Assembly: GCF_028128765.1 (NCBI RefSeq)
Contig: NZ_LBJG01000086.1
Location: 1 to 64,000 of the forward strand
DNA: 64,000 nucleotides
Origin: Bradyrhizobium sp. CCBAU 51627
GTDB lineage: Bacteria > Pseudomonadota > Alphaproteobacteria > Rhizobiales > Xanthobacteraceae
Reading direction: 5' to 3'
The notes beneath the pieces are model-generated. The model was not told where the DNA came from, made no database searches, and saw only the letters and a program-made list of their open reading frames with translations. Position numbers and translations under genes: made by a program. Positions 44,245-55,285 of the stretch are shown here, in pieces. Positions within the stretch are counted from its first letter, which is position 1, and the number at the start of each line of letters is the position of its first letter.

Positions 44245-45156
44245 CTAGGGGACTGCCCGCTTCTTCTTCGCGTTCAGCGCCGTCGCGACGCGGCTCACCG
44301 GTGGCTTGCCCAGCACGACGCTCATCGCGTTCGTCGCCGCCAGCAGCTTCTCCAAATCGACGCCGGTACTCACGCCCATGCCCTCGAGCATGTAGACGAC
44401 ATCCTCGGTCGCAACGTTGCCCGTCGCCCCGGGCGCGTAGGGACAACCGCCGAGCCCGCCCGCAGCGGCATCGATGACGCGAATGCCCTCCTCTAGCCCC
44501 GCATAGAGATTGGCCAGCGCCTGGCCGTACGTGTCGTGGAAATGCATCGCGAGCTTCGCAGCGGGAACATTGGCAGCCACCGCGCGCAGCATCTCCTTGG
44601 CCTTGGCTGGCGTGCCGACGCCGATGGTGTCGCCGAGTGAAATCTCGTAGCAGCCGCGCTCCCACAACGTGCTGGCGAGGTCGGCCACGGCCTTCGGCTT
44701 GATCTCGCCGTCAAAGGGGCAGCCGAGCACGCAGGAGATGTAGCCGCGCACCTTGACGCCGTCGGCCTTGGCGCGCGCCAGAACCGGCTTGAACCGCTCG
44801 ATGGATTCCGCGACCGTGCAATTGATGTTGGCGCGGGAAAAACCTTCCGAGGCTGCCGCGAAGACCGAGACGACCTGTGCGCCGGCCGCGCGCGCGGCGT
44901 CATAGCCCTTCTCGTTCGGCACCAGCACGTGGAATTCGGCGCCGGTCAGATGATCGATGCCTCGCAGCACGGCATCCGAGCTTGCCATCTGCGGGATCGC
45001 CTTGGGCGAGACGAAGGCGCCGACCTCGACCGTGTCGAGCCCGGCCGCGACCAGCGCCTCGATGAAGGCGATGCGGGCCTCGACGCTGATTGATGCCTTC
45101 TCGTTCTGGAGGCCGTCGCGAGGCCCCATCTCGATGATGCGGACGGAGTCGCTCAT
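44245..45156 (-). CDS. hydroxymethylglutaryl-CoA lyase
   Basis: Cleaves HMG-CoA to acetoacetate and acetyl-CoA, the last step of leucine degradation. 303 residues, TIM barrel. The metal-binding Asp and catalytic Arg lie in MGPRDGLQNEKASISVE. GYISCVLGCPFDGEIKP, the SLGDTIGVGTP strand, the MHFHDTYGQALANL metal-site His pair and the active-site loop GGLGGCPYAPGATGNVATED are all present. The start is 1 nt after the carboxylase alpha stop, so it is coupled to that gene. Last gene of the operon. Confidence 0.93.
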   Translation of the reverse strand: MSDSVRIIEMGPRDGLQNEKASISVEARIAFIEALVAAGLDTVEVGAFVSPKAIPQMASSDAVLRGIDHLTGAEFHVLVPNEKGYDAARAAGAQVVSVFAAASEGFSRANINCTVAESIERFKPVLARAKADGVKVRGYISCVLGCPFDGEIKPKAVADLASTLWERGCYEISLGDTIGVGTPAKAKEMLRAVAANVPAAKLAMHFHDTYGQALANLYAGLEEGIRVIDAAAGGLGGCPYAPGATGNVATEDVVYMLEGMGVSTGVDLEKLLAATNAMSVVLGKPPVSRVATALNAKKKRAVP

Positions 45157-45157
45157 G

Positions 45158-47161
<2,004 letters not shown>

Positions 47162-47165
47162 CGCA

Positions 47166-48770
47166 TCACATCCTGAACAGGCCGAATTTCGTCGGCTCGA
47201 TCGGCGCGTTCGACGCCGCCGAGAGCCCGAGGCCGAGCACGAGGCGGGTGTCGGCCGGGTCGATCACCCCATCGTCCCACAGCCGCGCGGTCGCGTAATA
47301 AGGGTGTCCCTGGCTCTCATATTGCGCGCGGATCGGCTCACGGAATTTGTCTTCCTCTTCCCTGGACCAGCTGTCGCCCTTGGCCTCGATATTGTCGCGG
47401 CGGACCTGGCTCAGCACCATCGAGGCCTGCTCGCCGCCCATCACCGAGATGCGCGCGTTCGGCCACATCCAGAGGAAGCGCGGCGAATAGGCGCGGCCGC
47501 ACATGCCGTAATTGCCGGCGCCGTAGGAGCCGCCGATCACCACGGTGAATTTCGGCACGGAGGCGGTCGCAACCGCCGTCACCAGCTTGGCGCCGTCGCG
47601 CGCGATGCCGCCGGCCTCGTATTTCTTGCCAACCATGAAGCCGGTGATGTTCTGCAGGAACACCAAGGGAATGCCGCGCTGGCAGCACAGCTCGATGAAA
47701 TGCGCCCCCTTCAGCGAGCTCTCGCTGAACAGAATGCCGTTGTTGGCGATGATGCCGACCGGATAGCCCCAGATATGGGCGAAGCCGCACACCAGCGTCG
47801 TGCCGTAGAGCTTCTTGAACTCGTCGAACTCCGAGCCGTCGACAACGCGGGCGATGATGTCGCGCACATCGAACGGTTTCCGGCCATCGACCGGCACCAC
47901 GCCGTAAATCTCCTCCGCCGCAAACAACGGATCGCGCGGCTTGTGCATGTTGAGGTTCGGCCGCACTGATGGCTTGAGCGTGCCGACGATGCGGCGGGCA
48001 ATGCCGATCGCATGCGCATCGTTCTGGGCGTAGTGGTCGGTCACGCCCGACTGGCGCGAATGCACGTCGGCGCCGCCGAGTTCCTCGGCGCTGACGACCT
48101 CGCCCGTCGCGGCCTTCACCAGCGGCGGGCCGCCGAGGAAGATGGTGCCCTGGTTGCGGACGATGATGCTCTCATCCGACATCGCAGGCACGTAGGCGCC
48201 GCCGGCGGTGCAGGAGCCCATCACGATCGCAAGCTGCGGAATGCCAGCTGAGGACATCTGCGCCTGGTTGTAAAAGATGCGGCCGAAATGCCGCTCGTCC
48301 GGAAAGATCTCGTCCTGCAGCGGCAGGAAGGCGCCGCCGGAATCGACCAGGTAGACGCAAGGAAGATTGTTCTGCCGCGCGATGTCCTGCGCACGCAGAT
48401 GCTTCTTCACGGTCATCGGATAATAGGTGCCACCCTTGATGGTGGCGTCGTTGGCGACAACAACGCATTCGCGGCCCGAGATGCGACCGACCCCGGTGAC
48501 GATGCTCGCCGAATGCACGTCGCCGCCATAGAGGCCATGGGCCGCCAGCGGCGACAGCTCCAGGAACGAGGTGCCGGAATCGATCAGCAGATCGACGCGC
48601 TCGCGCGCCAGCATCTTGCCGCGCGCGGTGTGGCGTTTGCGCGAGGCCTCGCCGCCGCCACCAGCGACCTGGGCGAGCTTCTCGCGCAAGTCCGCGACGA
48701 GCGCGCGCATGGCGTCGGCATTGCGCGAAAAATCTGACGACGATGGATCGATGCTGGAATGGAGCGGCAT
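47166..48770 (-). CDS. mccB: methylcrotonoyl-CoA carboxylase beta (carboxyltransferase) subunit
   Basis: Transfers the carboxyl group from carboxybiotin to 3-methylcrotonyl-CoA. 534 residues, two crotonase-like halves. Recognisable are KRHTARGKMLARERVDLLID, the oxyanion region DSGGAFLPLQDEIFPDERHF, GSCTAGGAYVPAMSDE and, in the second half, VFLQNITGFMVGKKYEAGGI, IGGSYGAGNYGMCGRAYSPR and the C-terminal WDDGVIDPADTRLVLGLGLS. It lies 24 nt after the acyl-CoA dehydrogenase gene in the same operon. Confidence 0.93.
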   Translation of the reverse strand: MPLHSSIDPSSSDFSRNADAMRALVADLREKLAQVAGGGGEASRKRHTARGKMLARERVDLLIDSGTSFLELSPLAAHGLYGGDVHSASIVTGVGRISGRECVVVANDATIKGGTYYPMTVKKHLRAQDIARQNNLPCVYLVDSGGAFLPLQDEIFPDERHFGRIFYNQAQMSSAGIPQLAIVMGSCTAGGAYVPAMSDESIIVRNQGTIFLGGPPLVKAATGEVVSAEELGGADVHSRQSGVTDHYAQNDAHAIGIARRIVGTLKPSVRPNLNMHKPRDPLFAAEEIYGVVPVDGRKPFDVRDIIARVVDGSEFDEFKKLYGTTLVCGFAHIWGYPVGIIANNGILFSESSLKGAHFIELCCQRGIPLVFLQNITGFMVGKKYEAGGIARDGAKLVTAVATASVPKFTVVIGGSYGAGNYGMCGRAYSPRFLWMWPNARISVMGGEQASMVLSQVRRDNIEAKGDSWSREEEDKFREPIRAQYESQGHPYYATARLWDDGVIDPADTRLVLGLGLSAASNAPIEPTKFGLFRM

Positions 48771-48794
48771 GTTGATTCCAATGAGGTGAAGATT

Positions 48795-49967
48795 TTAGGC
48801 CGTCTCGGACATCAACTCGCGGCCGATCAGCATGCGGCGGACCTCGGAGGTCCCCGCCCCGATCTCGTAGAGCTTGGCATCGCGCCAGAGGCGGCCGACC
48901 GGAAACTCGGACGTATAGCCGACGCCGCCGAGCGCCTGGATCGCTTCACCCGCCATCCACGTCGCCTTCTCCGCGGAATAGAGGATCGCGGCGGCCGCGT
49001 CCTTGCGCAGGCTGCGCGCGTGATCGGCGCGGTCGCAGGCCTTTCCGACGGCATAGACATAGGCACGCGTGGCCTGCCAGGTCGAATACATGTCGGCGAG
49101 CTTGCCCTGCATCAGCTGGAAATCGCCGATCGGCTGGCCGAATTGCTTGCGTTCGTGCATGTAGGGCACCACGGCATCCATACAGGCCGCCATGATGCCG
49201 AGCGGGCCGCCGGACAGCACCGCGCGCTCATAGTCGAGGCCGGACATCAGCACCTTGACGCCCTCGCCCACCTTGCCGAGCACATTCTCTTCCGGCACCT
49301 CGCATTCGTCGAAGAACAACGGGTAGGTGTTGGAGCCGCGCATGCCGAGCTTGTCGAGATGCTGGCCGTGGGTGAAGCCCTTGAAGCCTTTTTCAATCAG
49401 GAAGGCGGTCATGCCGCGCGGGCCGGCCTCGGGATCGGTCTTGGCGTAGACAACCAGCACGTCGGCGTCACCGCCGTTGGTGATCCACATCTTCGAGCCG
49501 TTGAGCACGTAGCGATCGCCGCGCTTGTCGGCGCGCAGCTTCATCGAGACGACGTCAGAGCCGGCGCCCGGCTCGGACATCGCGAGCGCGCCGACATATT
49601 CGCCTGATATCAGCTTCGGCAGATAGCGCTGGCGCTGCGCGTCATTGCCGTTGCGGCGGATCTGGTTGACGCAGAGGTTGGAGTGGGCGCCATAGGACAG
49701 CCCGACCGCGGCCGAGCCGCGCGAAATCTCCTCCATGGCGACCACATGGGCGAGATAGCCCATGTTGGAGCCGCCATATTGCTCGGGCGCGGTCATGCCG
49801 AGCAGGCCGAGGTCGCCAAAGCGCTTCCAGAGGTCGGCGGGAAACAGATTGGCCTTCTCGACCTCGGCCGCGCGCGGGGCCACCTCGGCCTCGACAAAGG
49901 CGCGCACGGTGTCGCGCAGCATGCTGATGTCTTCGCCCAGATCGAAATCGATGCTCGGGATGTTCAA
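48795..49967 (-). CDS. ivd: isovaleryl-CoA dehydrogenase
   Basis: FAD enzyme oxidising isovaleryl-CoA to 3-methylcrotonyl-CoA, 390 residues, first gene of the leucine-degradation operon. Acyl-CoA dehydrogenase signatures are AMSEPGAGSDVVSMKLRADK, LNGSKMWITNGGDADVLVVY, the DYERAVLSGGPLGIMAACMD helix with the Glu typical of the isovaleryl-CoA dehydrogenase position, and LGGVGYTSEFPVGRLWRDAK near the C-terminus. Its start is divergent to the AraC-type regulator, 124 nt away. Confidence 0.93.
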   Translation of the reverse strand: MNIPSIDFDLGEDISMLRDTVRAFVEAEVAPRAAEVEKANLFPADLWKRFGDLGLLGMTAPEQYGGSNMGYLAHVVAMEEISRGSAAVGLSYGAHSNLCVNQIRRNGNDAQRQRYLPKLISGEYVGALAMSEPGAGSDVVSMKLRADKRGDRYVLNGSKMWITNGGDADVLVVYAKTDPEAGPRGMTAFLIEKGFKGFTHGQHLDKLGMRGSNTYPLFFDECEVPEENVLGKVGEGVKVLMSGLDYERAVLSGGPLGIMAACMDAVVPYMHERKQFGQPIGDFQLMQGKLADMYSTWQATRAYVYAVGKACDRADHARSLRKDAAAAILYSAEKATWMAGEAIQALGGVGYTSEFPVGRLWRDAKLYEIGAGTSEVRRMLIGRELMSETA

Positions 49968-50054
49968 GGCGATTCCTCCAAGGATCTTGCAAGTTCTTGC
50001 GGTCCGAACCTACCCCCACCTGGGCACCCCGGCGGTCGAAAAGGTTGCATTTTC

Positions 50055-50068
50055 CGCCAAGTTTGGCG
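50055..50068. promoter_or_regulatory. palindrome in the ivd / araC-type intergenic region, candidate operator
   Basis: CGCCAA (50055-50060) and TTGGCG (50063-50068) form a perfect inverted repeat with a 2-nt spacer, 23 nt before the regulator's ATG and 87 nt before ivd. A regulator site for the divergent pair is the natural guess. Not supported beyond position and symmetry. Confidence 0.3.
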
Positions 50069-50091
50069 AGGATTTTCCAAAGGATTTTTCG

Positions 50092-51129
50092 ATGCCCCTT
50101 CAAGCCGCGACCGGCACCCCCCGCCGCGCCATGACCCCCGCCGCCTTCGTCCGGGGCGTGGTCGCGGCCTATGCCCGCTACGGCAAGGATCCGGCCGAGG
50201 CGTTGAACAGGGGTCAGGTCCTCCCTGATCTCGTCATATCGGGCGATGGGCGGGTGACGGCCGCCCAGTTCGAGGCGCTCGCTGGCCACGCCATGCGCGA
50301 GCTCGACGACGAGGCCCTCGGCTGGTTCTCGCGCCGGCTGCCTTGGGGCAGCTATGGCATGCTGTGCCGCGCCTCGATCACCGCGCCCACACTCGAGGTC
50401 GCGCTCAAGCGCTGGTGCCGGCATCATCGCCTCCTGACCGAAGACGTGCTGTTCGAGCTGGCCGTCGGCGAGGAGACCGCGACCATCTCGATTCGGGAGC
50501 AGCGCCAGCTCGGCGATTTGCGCGAGTTCTGCCTCGTCACCCTGCTCCGCTATGTGCTCGGCTTCTCTTGCTGGGCGGTCGATTCCACGATCGCGCTGCG
50601 CGCGGCGGAATTCCCCTATGACGAGCCCGGCCACGTCTCGGTCTACCCGACGATCTTCTGCAAGGCCGTCCGCTTCGGCGCGGACCGCGCCGGCATCTGC
50701 TTTGACCGGCACTATCTTTCGCTGCCGCTCACGCGCAGTGCAGCCGACCTCGACAGCATGCTCAAGGGCGCGCTGCGCCTGACCGTGCTGCCCTATCGGC
50801 CCTATCGCCGCGACCGGCTCCTGGTCGAGCGCGTCCGGCGCGTGCTGCGCGCCTCGCGCGGACGCAGTCTCGGCGCCGAGGATGTGGCCAGCGAGCTCGC
50901 GCTGTCCACCCGCACCATGCATCGCCGGCTGCGCGAGGAGGCAACCTCGCTGCGCGAGCTCAAGGAGGAAGCAAAGCTCGAGCTCGCCAAGCTGGAGCTG
51001 ATGCGCGGTCGCGCCCCGATCAAGCGGATCGCGGAGATCGCGGGATTCCGCAACGAGAAGAGCTTTTCGCGGGCTTTCCGCAACTGGACCGGCGCCAGCC
51101 CGCGTGAGTTTCGCGGGCGGTACCGTTGA
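50092..51129 (+). CDS. AraC-family transcriptional regulator (arabinose-binding-like N-terminus)
   Basis: A 345-residue regulator. Residues ~20-210 form the PF12625-type sensor domain (RLPWGSYGMLCRASITAPTL; FSCWAVDSTIALRAAEFPYD), and the C-terminal ~100 residues are the double HTH (AEDVASELALSTRTMHRRLR and IKRIAEIAGFRNEKSFSRAF, followed by NWTGASPREFR). It is divergently oriented to the leucine-degradation operon and probably controls it, perhaps sensing a branched acyl-CoA or the free acid. Many proteobacteria use a MerR-type LiuR here instead. ATG 50092 is chosen; upstream in-frame sequence is antisense to ivd. Confidence 0.88.
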   Translation: MPLQAATGTPRRAMTPAAFVRGVVAAYARYGKDPAEALNRGQVLPDLVISGDGRVTAAQFEALAGHAMRELDDEALGWFSRRLPWGSYGMLCRASITAPTLEVALKRWCRHHRLLTEDVLFELAVGEETATISIREQRQLGDLREFCLVTLLRYVLGFSCWAVDSTIALRAAEFPYDEPGHVSVYPTIFCKAVRFGADRAGICFDRHYLSLPLTRSAADLDSMLKGALRLTVLPYRPYRRDRLLVERVRRVLRASRGRSLGAEDVASELALSTRTMHRRLREEATSLRELKEEAKLELAKLELMRGRAPIKRIAEIAGFRNEKSFSRAFRNWTGASPREFRGRYR

Positions 51130-51164
51130 GGCGCCCGCGTGTCGCGTGCTTGTCACAAATTTAC

Positions 51165-51189
51165 GGCCCCCGAGATCACCTCGGAGGCC
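51165..51189. terminator. hairpin between convergent genes
   Basis: GGCCCCCGAG (51165-51174) pairs with CTCGGAGGCC (51180-51189), with one mismatch and a 5-nt loop. It sits between the araC-type gene stop (51129) and the DUF3551 stop (51222), so it could terminate either. T-tracts are weak. Confidence 0.4.
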
Positions 51190-51221
51190 GCAAAGCTCGA
51201 AACGGCTTCTAACGCCTGGCG

Positions 51222-51518
51222 TTAGTTCGATTTGGTCTGGGCGCCCGGACGAAGCTTCGGATGCCTGGTCTGCTTCGGCTGGAAGGCAAGCGCGTCGTTC
51301 GTGGTCTTCGCGCCGCCGCTCTGCGAGCAGGTGCCGCCGATGCCGCTGGCTGCGGACCGGCAGGCTTCCATGGTCGGATAGCCGCAGCCGTGAGCTGCCT
51401 GGGCGCCGTTGGTAATGCAGTAGTCGTCAGCCTTTGCGGTCGGCGCCGTCAGAACCAGGAACGCAGATGCAAACAGCGTCGCAGCGGAAGCTGCAAACGT
51501 CTTCGATATCGAGGTCAT
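51222..51518 (-). CDS. DUF3551-type small secreted protein
   Basis: A 98-residue exported protein. The signal peptide is MTSISKTFAASAATLFASAF...AKA. The mature part DDYCITNGAQAAHGCGYPTM EACRSAASGIGGTC has four Cys in the C...GC.Y...C......C arrangement of DUF3551, a family very common in Bradyrhizobiaceae. The tail is basic and disordered. An upstream in-frame ATG at 51563 lies before an unlikely extension. Function unknown. Confidence 0.82.
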   Translation of the reverse strand: MTSISKTFAASAATLFASAFLVLTAPTAKADDYCITNGAQAAHGCGYPTMEACRSAASGIGGTCSQSGGAKTTNDALAFQPKQTRHPKLRPGAQTKSN

Positions 51519-51738
51519 GTTGTCTTTCCTGTTTAAGGAGTCCCACAAAACAGTCCTCGGCATGCGACGCAGGCTGAGGCTTCACACCCCGGATGTAGGC
51601 CGCGCCCGTGAGCCGACAATCACGGCTCGGCGCATTGCAGCACTTCGCAAATAACATGTCTTTGTTACGTGATTTACTAAGCTAGATAATTCCACAAAGC
51701 TGTATAATTCCTGTCATGAAAGCGAGCTTCGCCGGTCC

Positions 51739-52233
51739 CTACCCTGCGGATGTCGCAGCCACGACATCAGGCACGGGAAGCGGCACGTCCTTGGCAACGC
51801 CCAGCACCGGAAAGCTGCGGACGTTTTTCACGTTCGGCATGGCGGCAAAATGCAAAAGTTGCTGGCGCATGCTCTCGACACTCGGCGCGACGCATTTGAG
51901 GAGATAGTCGGTGTCGCCCGAAATGCGCCAGCACTGCTGGATCCGCGGGATCGCTGATATCGAGCCCTCGAATGCTTCCAGCACCGGCTGGGACTGGCTG
52001 CCGAGCTGGATCGAGACGAACGACACCACCTCGTAGCCGAGCAGCCGCTCGTCGATGACGGCGCGCACCGCGCGGATCACGCCGCGGCTGAACAGCGATT
52101 TGAGCCGCCGCAGGCAGTTCGGCGCGGACACGCCGACGCGCAGTGCCAGCTCGTTGTTGCGAACCCGCCCGTCCTGCTGCAGCTCCGATAAGATCTTCAG
52201 ATCGACGCCGTCGAGCTGGTCACGCCCGGCCAT
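51739..52233 (-). CDS. Lrp/AsnC-family transcriptional regulator
   Basis: A 164-residue one-domain-plus-RAM regulator. The N-terminal HTH is LDGVDLKILSELQQDGRVRN through APNCLRRLKSLFSRGVIR, and the C-terminal RAM ligand-binding domain runs from VSFVSIQLGSQ through ISGDTDYLLKCVAPSVESMR. The Lrp-type amino acid effector is expected but unknown. It stands alone, with no obvious divergent target: the upstream gene start lies beyond a dispersed repeat. A short hydrophobic tail (DVPLPVPDVVAATSAG) extends past the usual end. Confidence 0.9.
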   Translation of the reverse strand: MAGRDQLDGVDLKILSELQQDGRVRNNELALRVGVSAPNCLRRLKSLFSRGVIRAVRAVIDERLLGYEVVSFVSIQLGSQSQPVLEAFEGSISAIPRIQQCWRISGDTDYLLKCVAPSVESMRQQLLHFAAMPNVKNVRSFPVLGVAKDVPLPVPDVVAATSAG

Positions 52234-52328
52234 CCCCTGCCCTCATCATGGTCCCGTCATGCGCATCAGCGAAGCACGCGGCGGGATGGGTGCCAAGGGC
52301 CCGGCTCGGGCGACCGCCCCTTCCAGGT

Positions 52329-52412
52329 CGTCATGGCCGGGCTTGTCCCGGCCATCGACGCTCTTTCACGCTGCCCAAAGACGCGGATGCCCGCGACGAA
52401 CCCGGGCATGAC
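52329..52412. repeat. palindromic intergenic repeat, family A, copy 2
   Basis: It begins CGTCATGGCCGGGCTTGTCC, identical to copy 1 (28741-28830) over its first ~29 nt, and ends ACGAACCCGGGCATGACC. The middle differs. It lies between the Lrp-type and NDUFS4-like genes, both on the minus strand. Confidence 0.72.
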
Positions 52413-52437
52413 CAAGTCGAGGATTGTGAAGTGGACT

Positions 52438-52743
52438 TCAGTGCGTCCAGGGCTCGCCGCGGCGGAAGGAGAAATTATCGGCGTAGGCGATCTGGCGTTG
52501 CAGCGATTCCTTGGGCTCGATCACCTGGTAGGCGATGCCCTTCCGCTCGCAATAGGCGACCGCCTCGTCCCTGGTGTGGAAGCGCAGCGTGATCTGCTGC
52601 TTCATGTCGCCGGACGAGGTCCAGCCCATCAGCGGCTCGACCGCGCGCGGCTGCTCCGGCTCGTAGTCGAGCTGCCATTCCTTGGTCTTGGACCGGCCGG
52701 ATTGCATCGCGTTCTTGGCGGGCTTGAAAATGCGTGCGGTCAT
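52438..52743 (-). CDS. NADH dehydrogenase (complex I) NDUFS4-like accessory subunit
   Basis: A 101-residue protein of the ETC complex I subunit family (PF04800; human NDUFS4/18-kDa), an accessory subunit found in alphaproteobacteria and mitochondria. Conserved parts are ARIFKPAKNAMQSGRSKTKE WQLDYE, PLMGWTSSGDMKQQITLRF and the C-terminal YADNFSFRRGEPWTH. It is cytoplasmic and peripheral. The length fits. It is not near the nuo genes in this window, which is usual for this subunit. Confidence 0.9.
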   Translation of the reverse strand: MTARIFKPAKNAMQSGRSKTKEWQLDYEPEQPRAVEPLMGWTSSGDMKQQITLRFHTRDEAVAYCERKGIAYQVIEPKESLQRQIAYADNFSFRRGEPWTH

Positions 52744-52996
52744 TGGCGGTCCGGCCTCTTGGTCTTTCGTTCGATTTTAGTGCGTCACGGTAGCGATTGG
52801 TGGAAACCGTGGGCATAGTATAGAGACACCTTCGGGAACTGATCGGTGATTCCGGCCCTCCGGGTCCCTCAGCGATGGGTATAGTCATTATGCTGCACTG
52901 TGACAATTGCGTACCCACCTTCCGCCCGGGAATCCCGCCCGGCGGCTGTGCCTCGCCAACACCAGCATATCCGTCCCCTTCGAGAGCGTCCGTCGC

Positions 52997-54175
52997 ATGG
53001 CCTTTCTGAACATCAATGCCACGCTGCCCGAAAAGGGCCGTGACCTCAGGCTCGACCTGTTCCGCGGCATCGCCAATTGGGCGATCTTCCTCGATCACAT
53101 CCCCGACAACATCGTGAACTGGATCACGACGCGCAACTACGGCTTTTCCGACGCCGCCGACCTGTTCGTCTTCATCTCCGGCTACACCGCCTCCTTCGTC
53201 TATGCCCGCATGATGCTGGAGCGCGGCTTCATCGTCGGTGCCACCCGTCTCACCAAGCGGGTCTGGCAGCTCTACGTCGCCCACATCATCCTGTTCGTGA
53301 TCTACATCGCTTCGATCAGCTATCTTGCGCTGCGCTTCGGCGATTCCGAGATGATCAACGAGTTCAACGTCGCCGGCCTCGTCGACAACGCCACCGAGAC
53401 GCTGCGCCAGGGGCTGTTCCTGCGCTTCAAGCCGCTCAATCTCGACGTGCTGCCGCTCTACATCGTGCTGATGGGCCTGTTTCCGCCGGTGCTCTGGTTC
53501 ATGCTGCGCAAGCCCGATCTGACGATGGGGCTGTCCATCATTCTCTGGCTGACTGCGCGTCATTTCAACCTGAACCTGAACGCCTATCCGGCCGGCCAGT
53601 GGTACTTCAACCCCTATTGCTGGCAGGTGCTGTTCGTGTTCGGTGCCTGGTGCGCGATGGGCGGCGCACGCCGCTCGATGACGCTGATCAACGCGCCCGT
53701 CACGCTGTGGCTCTGCCTCGGCTATCTTCTGTTCGCGCTCGTCATGACCATGGCCGGCCGCTTCCCTACCCTCGGGGGCATGTTCCCGGAATGGCTGTTC
53801 TCGACGTTCAATCCGAACGACAAGACCAACCTCGCGCCCTACCGCTTCATCCATTTCGTCGTGATCGTGATCCTGGTGATCCGCTTCGTGCCGAAGGAAT
53901 GGCCGGGCCTGGAATGGAAGATCTTCGATCCGCTGATCGTCTGCGGCCAGCAATCGCTTGCCGTGTTCTGCGTCGGCGTATTCCTGTCCTTCGTCGGCCA
54001 TTTCGAGCTGTCGATGAGCTCGGGCTCGGTGTTCGCGCAGCTGTTCGTCTCCATCGCGGGCATCGCGATCATGACGACGGTCGCCTATTACATCTCCTGG
54101 TCGAAGCGGCAGGACAAGCCGCTGAAGCCGCCGCCGGCGAAGCCCGCGGCGAGCCCGGCAGCCAAGGCAGCCTGA
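52997..54175 (+). CDS. opgC: OpgC-family membrane acyltransferase
   Basis: A 392-residue polytopic protein of the OpgC_C family (PF10129), which decorates osmoregulated periplasmic glucans, typically with succinyl groups. Family motifs are RDLRLDLFRGIANWAIFLDH near the N-terminus (the D.FRG...W.IF.DH signature), GFSDAADLFVFISGYTASFV and the last helices with GQQSLAVFCVGVFLSFVGHF. About ten membrane helices. A Pro/Ala-rich tail (KPPPAKPAASPAAKAA) ends it. ATG 52997 is used; an in-frame ATG at 52907 precedes unlikely sequence. Confidence 0.87.
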   Translation: MAFLNINATLPEKGRDLRLDLFRGIANWAIFLDHIPDNIVNWITTRNYGFSDAADLFVFISGYTASFVYARMMLERGFIVGATRLTKRVWQLYVAHIILFVIYIASISYLALRFGDSEMINEFNVAGLVDNATETLRQGLFLRFKPLNLDVLPLYIVLMGLFPPVLWFMLRKPDLTMGLSIILWLTARHFNLNLNAYPAGQWYFNPYCWQVLFVFGAWCAMGGARRSMTLINAPVTLWLCLGYLLFALVMTMAGRFPTLGGMFPEWLFSTFNPNDKTNLAPYRFIHFVVIVILVIRFVPKEWPGLEWKIFDPLIVCGQQSLAVFCVGVFLSFVGHFELSMSSGSVFAQLFVSIAGIAIMTTVAYYISWSKRQDKPLKPPPAKPAASPAAKAA

Positions 54176-54340
54176 GACGCCCGCTTTTTCAAGCGAGCGT
54201 CGAACGTCGATTGCCCTGCCTTTCTAGTTCAGGAGCGACTTGACCTGCGTCAACCGGCGGCGGCGCCGGCCGACTTAGTGTCTGGTCGACAGACGCCGCC
54301 GCGATGTTGGCGGCCTTCCCCTCGGACAAGGCCCAAGCAC

Positions 54341-54766
54341 ATGCCCTCTCATTTTCACGCCGTCGTCTGGATCGATCATTCGCAGGCCCGGATCTTCCAT
54401 CTCGGCCTCAGCGGCTCCGACGAAGTCACCTTGCACCCGCAGCTCGCGACGCGGCATCTTCATCACAAGGCCAACGCCATCGGCAGTGGTCATGCCGCAC
54501 CTGACAAGGCCTTTTATGCCGAGGTGACCAAGGCCATCACCGATGCCGGCGAGATCCTCATCATCGGTCCGGCGGGTGCGAAGGCGGAGCTCGCCAGCCA
54601 CATCCGCGCTCATGCGCCCGATGTCGCCAAGCGGATTGCCGCGGTGGAGGCAGCCGATCATCCCTCGGACAACGAGATCGTCGCCTACGCAAAACGTCAC
54701 TTCAAATTGCCGCTGCCACGCATTCAGGCGCCAGGAGCGGCCGCGGGCGAGCGACACGCCGGTTGA
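54341..54766 (+). CDS. translational-machinery-type (eRF1-like) small protein
   Basis: A 141-residue cytoplasmic protein beginning MPSHFHAVVWIDHSQARIFH, with HHKANAIGSGHAAPDKAFYA, ILIIGPAGAKAELASHIRAH and AVEAADHPSDNEIVAYAKRH. The fold resembles the central/C-terminal domain of peptide-release-factor-like proteins; similar rhizobial proteins are called 'translational machinery protein' as far as I remember. No experimental function is known to me. ATG 54341 is preferred over 54278. The stop faces that of the convergent small gene, 15 nt away. Confidence 0.72.
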   Translation: MPSHFHAVVWIDHSQARIFHLGLSGSDEVTLHPQLATRHLHHKANAIGSGHAAPDKAFYAEVTKAITDAGEILIIGPAGAKAELASHIRAHAPDVAKRIAAVEAADHPSDNEIVAYAKRHFKLPLPRIQAPGAAAGERHAG

Positions 54767-54781
54767 GGCATTGCCTCCAGT

Positions 54782-54976
54782 TCAGGCCGCCGCCTCGCCG
54801 TCGTATTCGGTGAATTTCTTGTAGATCCAGTCACGGCCGTCGTGACGGCGCCAGACCTTGCCGTAGGCGAGCTGCCCGTTGATCGAGCGGCGCGGCACGA
54901 TAACGGTCCAGAGGTGCCAGATCTCGGTCCAATCCGACGGTTGGCGGGGAGTTTTCGAGCTGAGATCGAAAGCCAT
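54782..54976 (-). CDS. small conserved hypothetical protein
   Basis: A 64-residue soluble protein starting MAFDLSSKTPRQPSDWTEIW and containing HLWTVIVPRRSINGQLAYGK and VWRRHDGRDWIYKKFTEYDG. It is rich in Trp and aromatic residues and looks like a small beta-rich domain. From memory, similar proteins occur across Bradyrhizobium. An in-frame ATG at 55081 would add a poor extension. Function unknown. Confidence 0.65.
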   Translation of the reverse strand: MAFDLSSKTPRQPSDWTEIWHLWTVIVPRRSINGQLAYGKVWRRHDGRDWIYKKFTEYDGEAAA

Positions 54977-55285
54977 GACGAACAACTCGCGCGAGACGAA
55001 ACGCCGCGACGAATGTGATCTCGTCTGAGCCGCAGATGCGGCGTCGTCGCGTGCCGGGACCGCCTTGATAGCAGTCATCAAGACGGCCGCAACGACAGCT
55101 CGCGTTTAACCTAACCGATCAACCTTACCCGCCGACATGCAGCTGCCTTGCCGGTTGAAAGGCTTGCCGGTCTTTCCTAAGATATCTGCGCAATTTGAGA
55201 ATAGGCAGGCCCTGGGAAGCCCGCCCTCGTGATTTCGAGCTCGGACTGAACTTTTCTGAGAAGCTCATTGCGCTGGTTGACGTTC

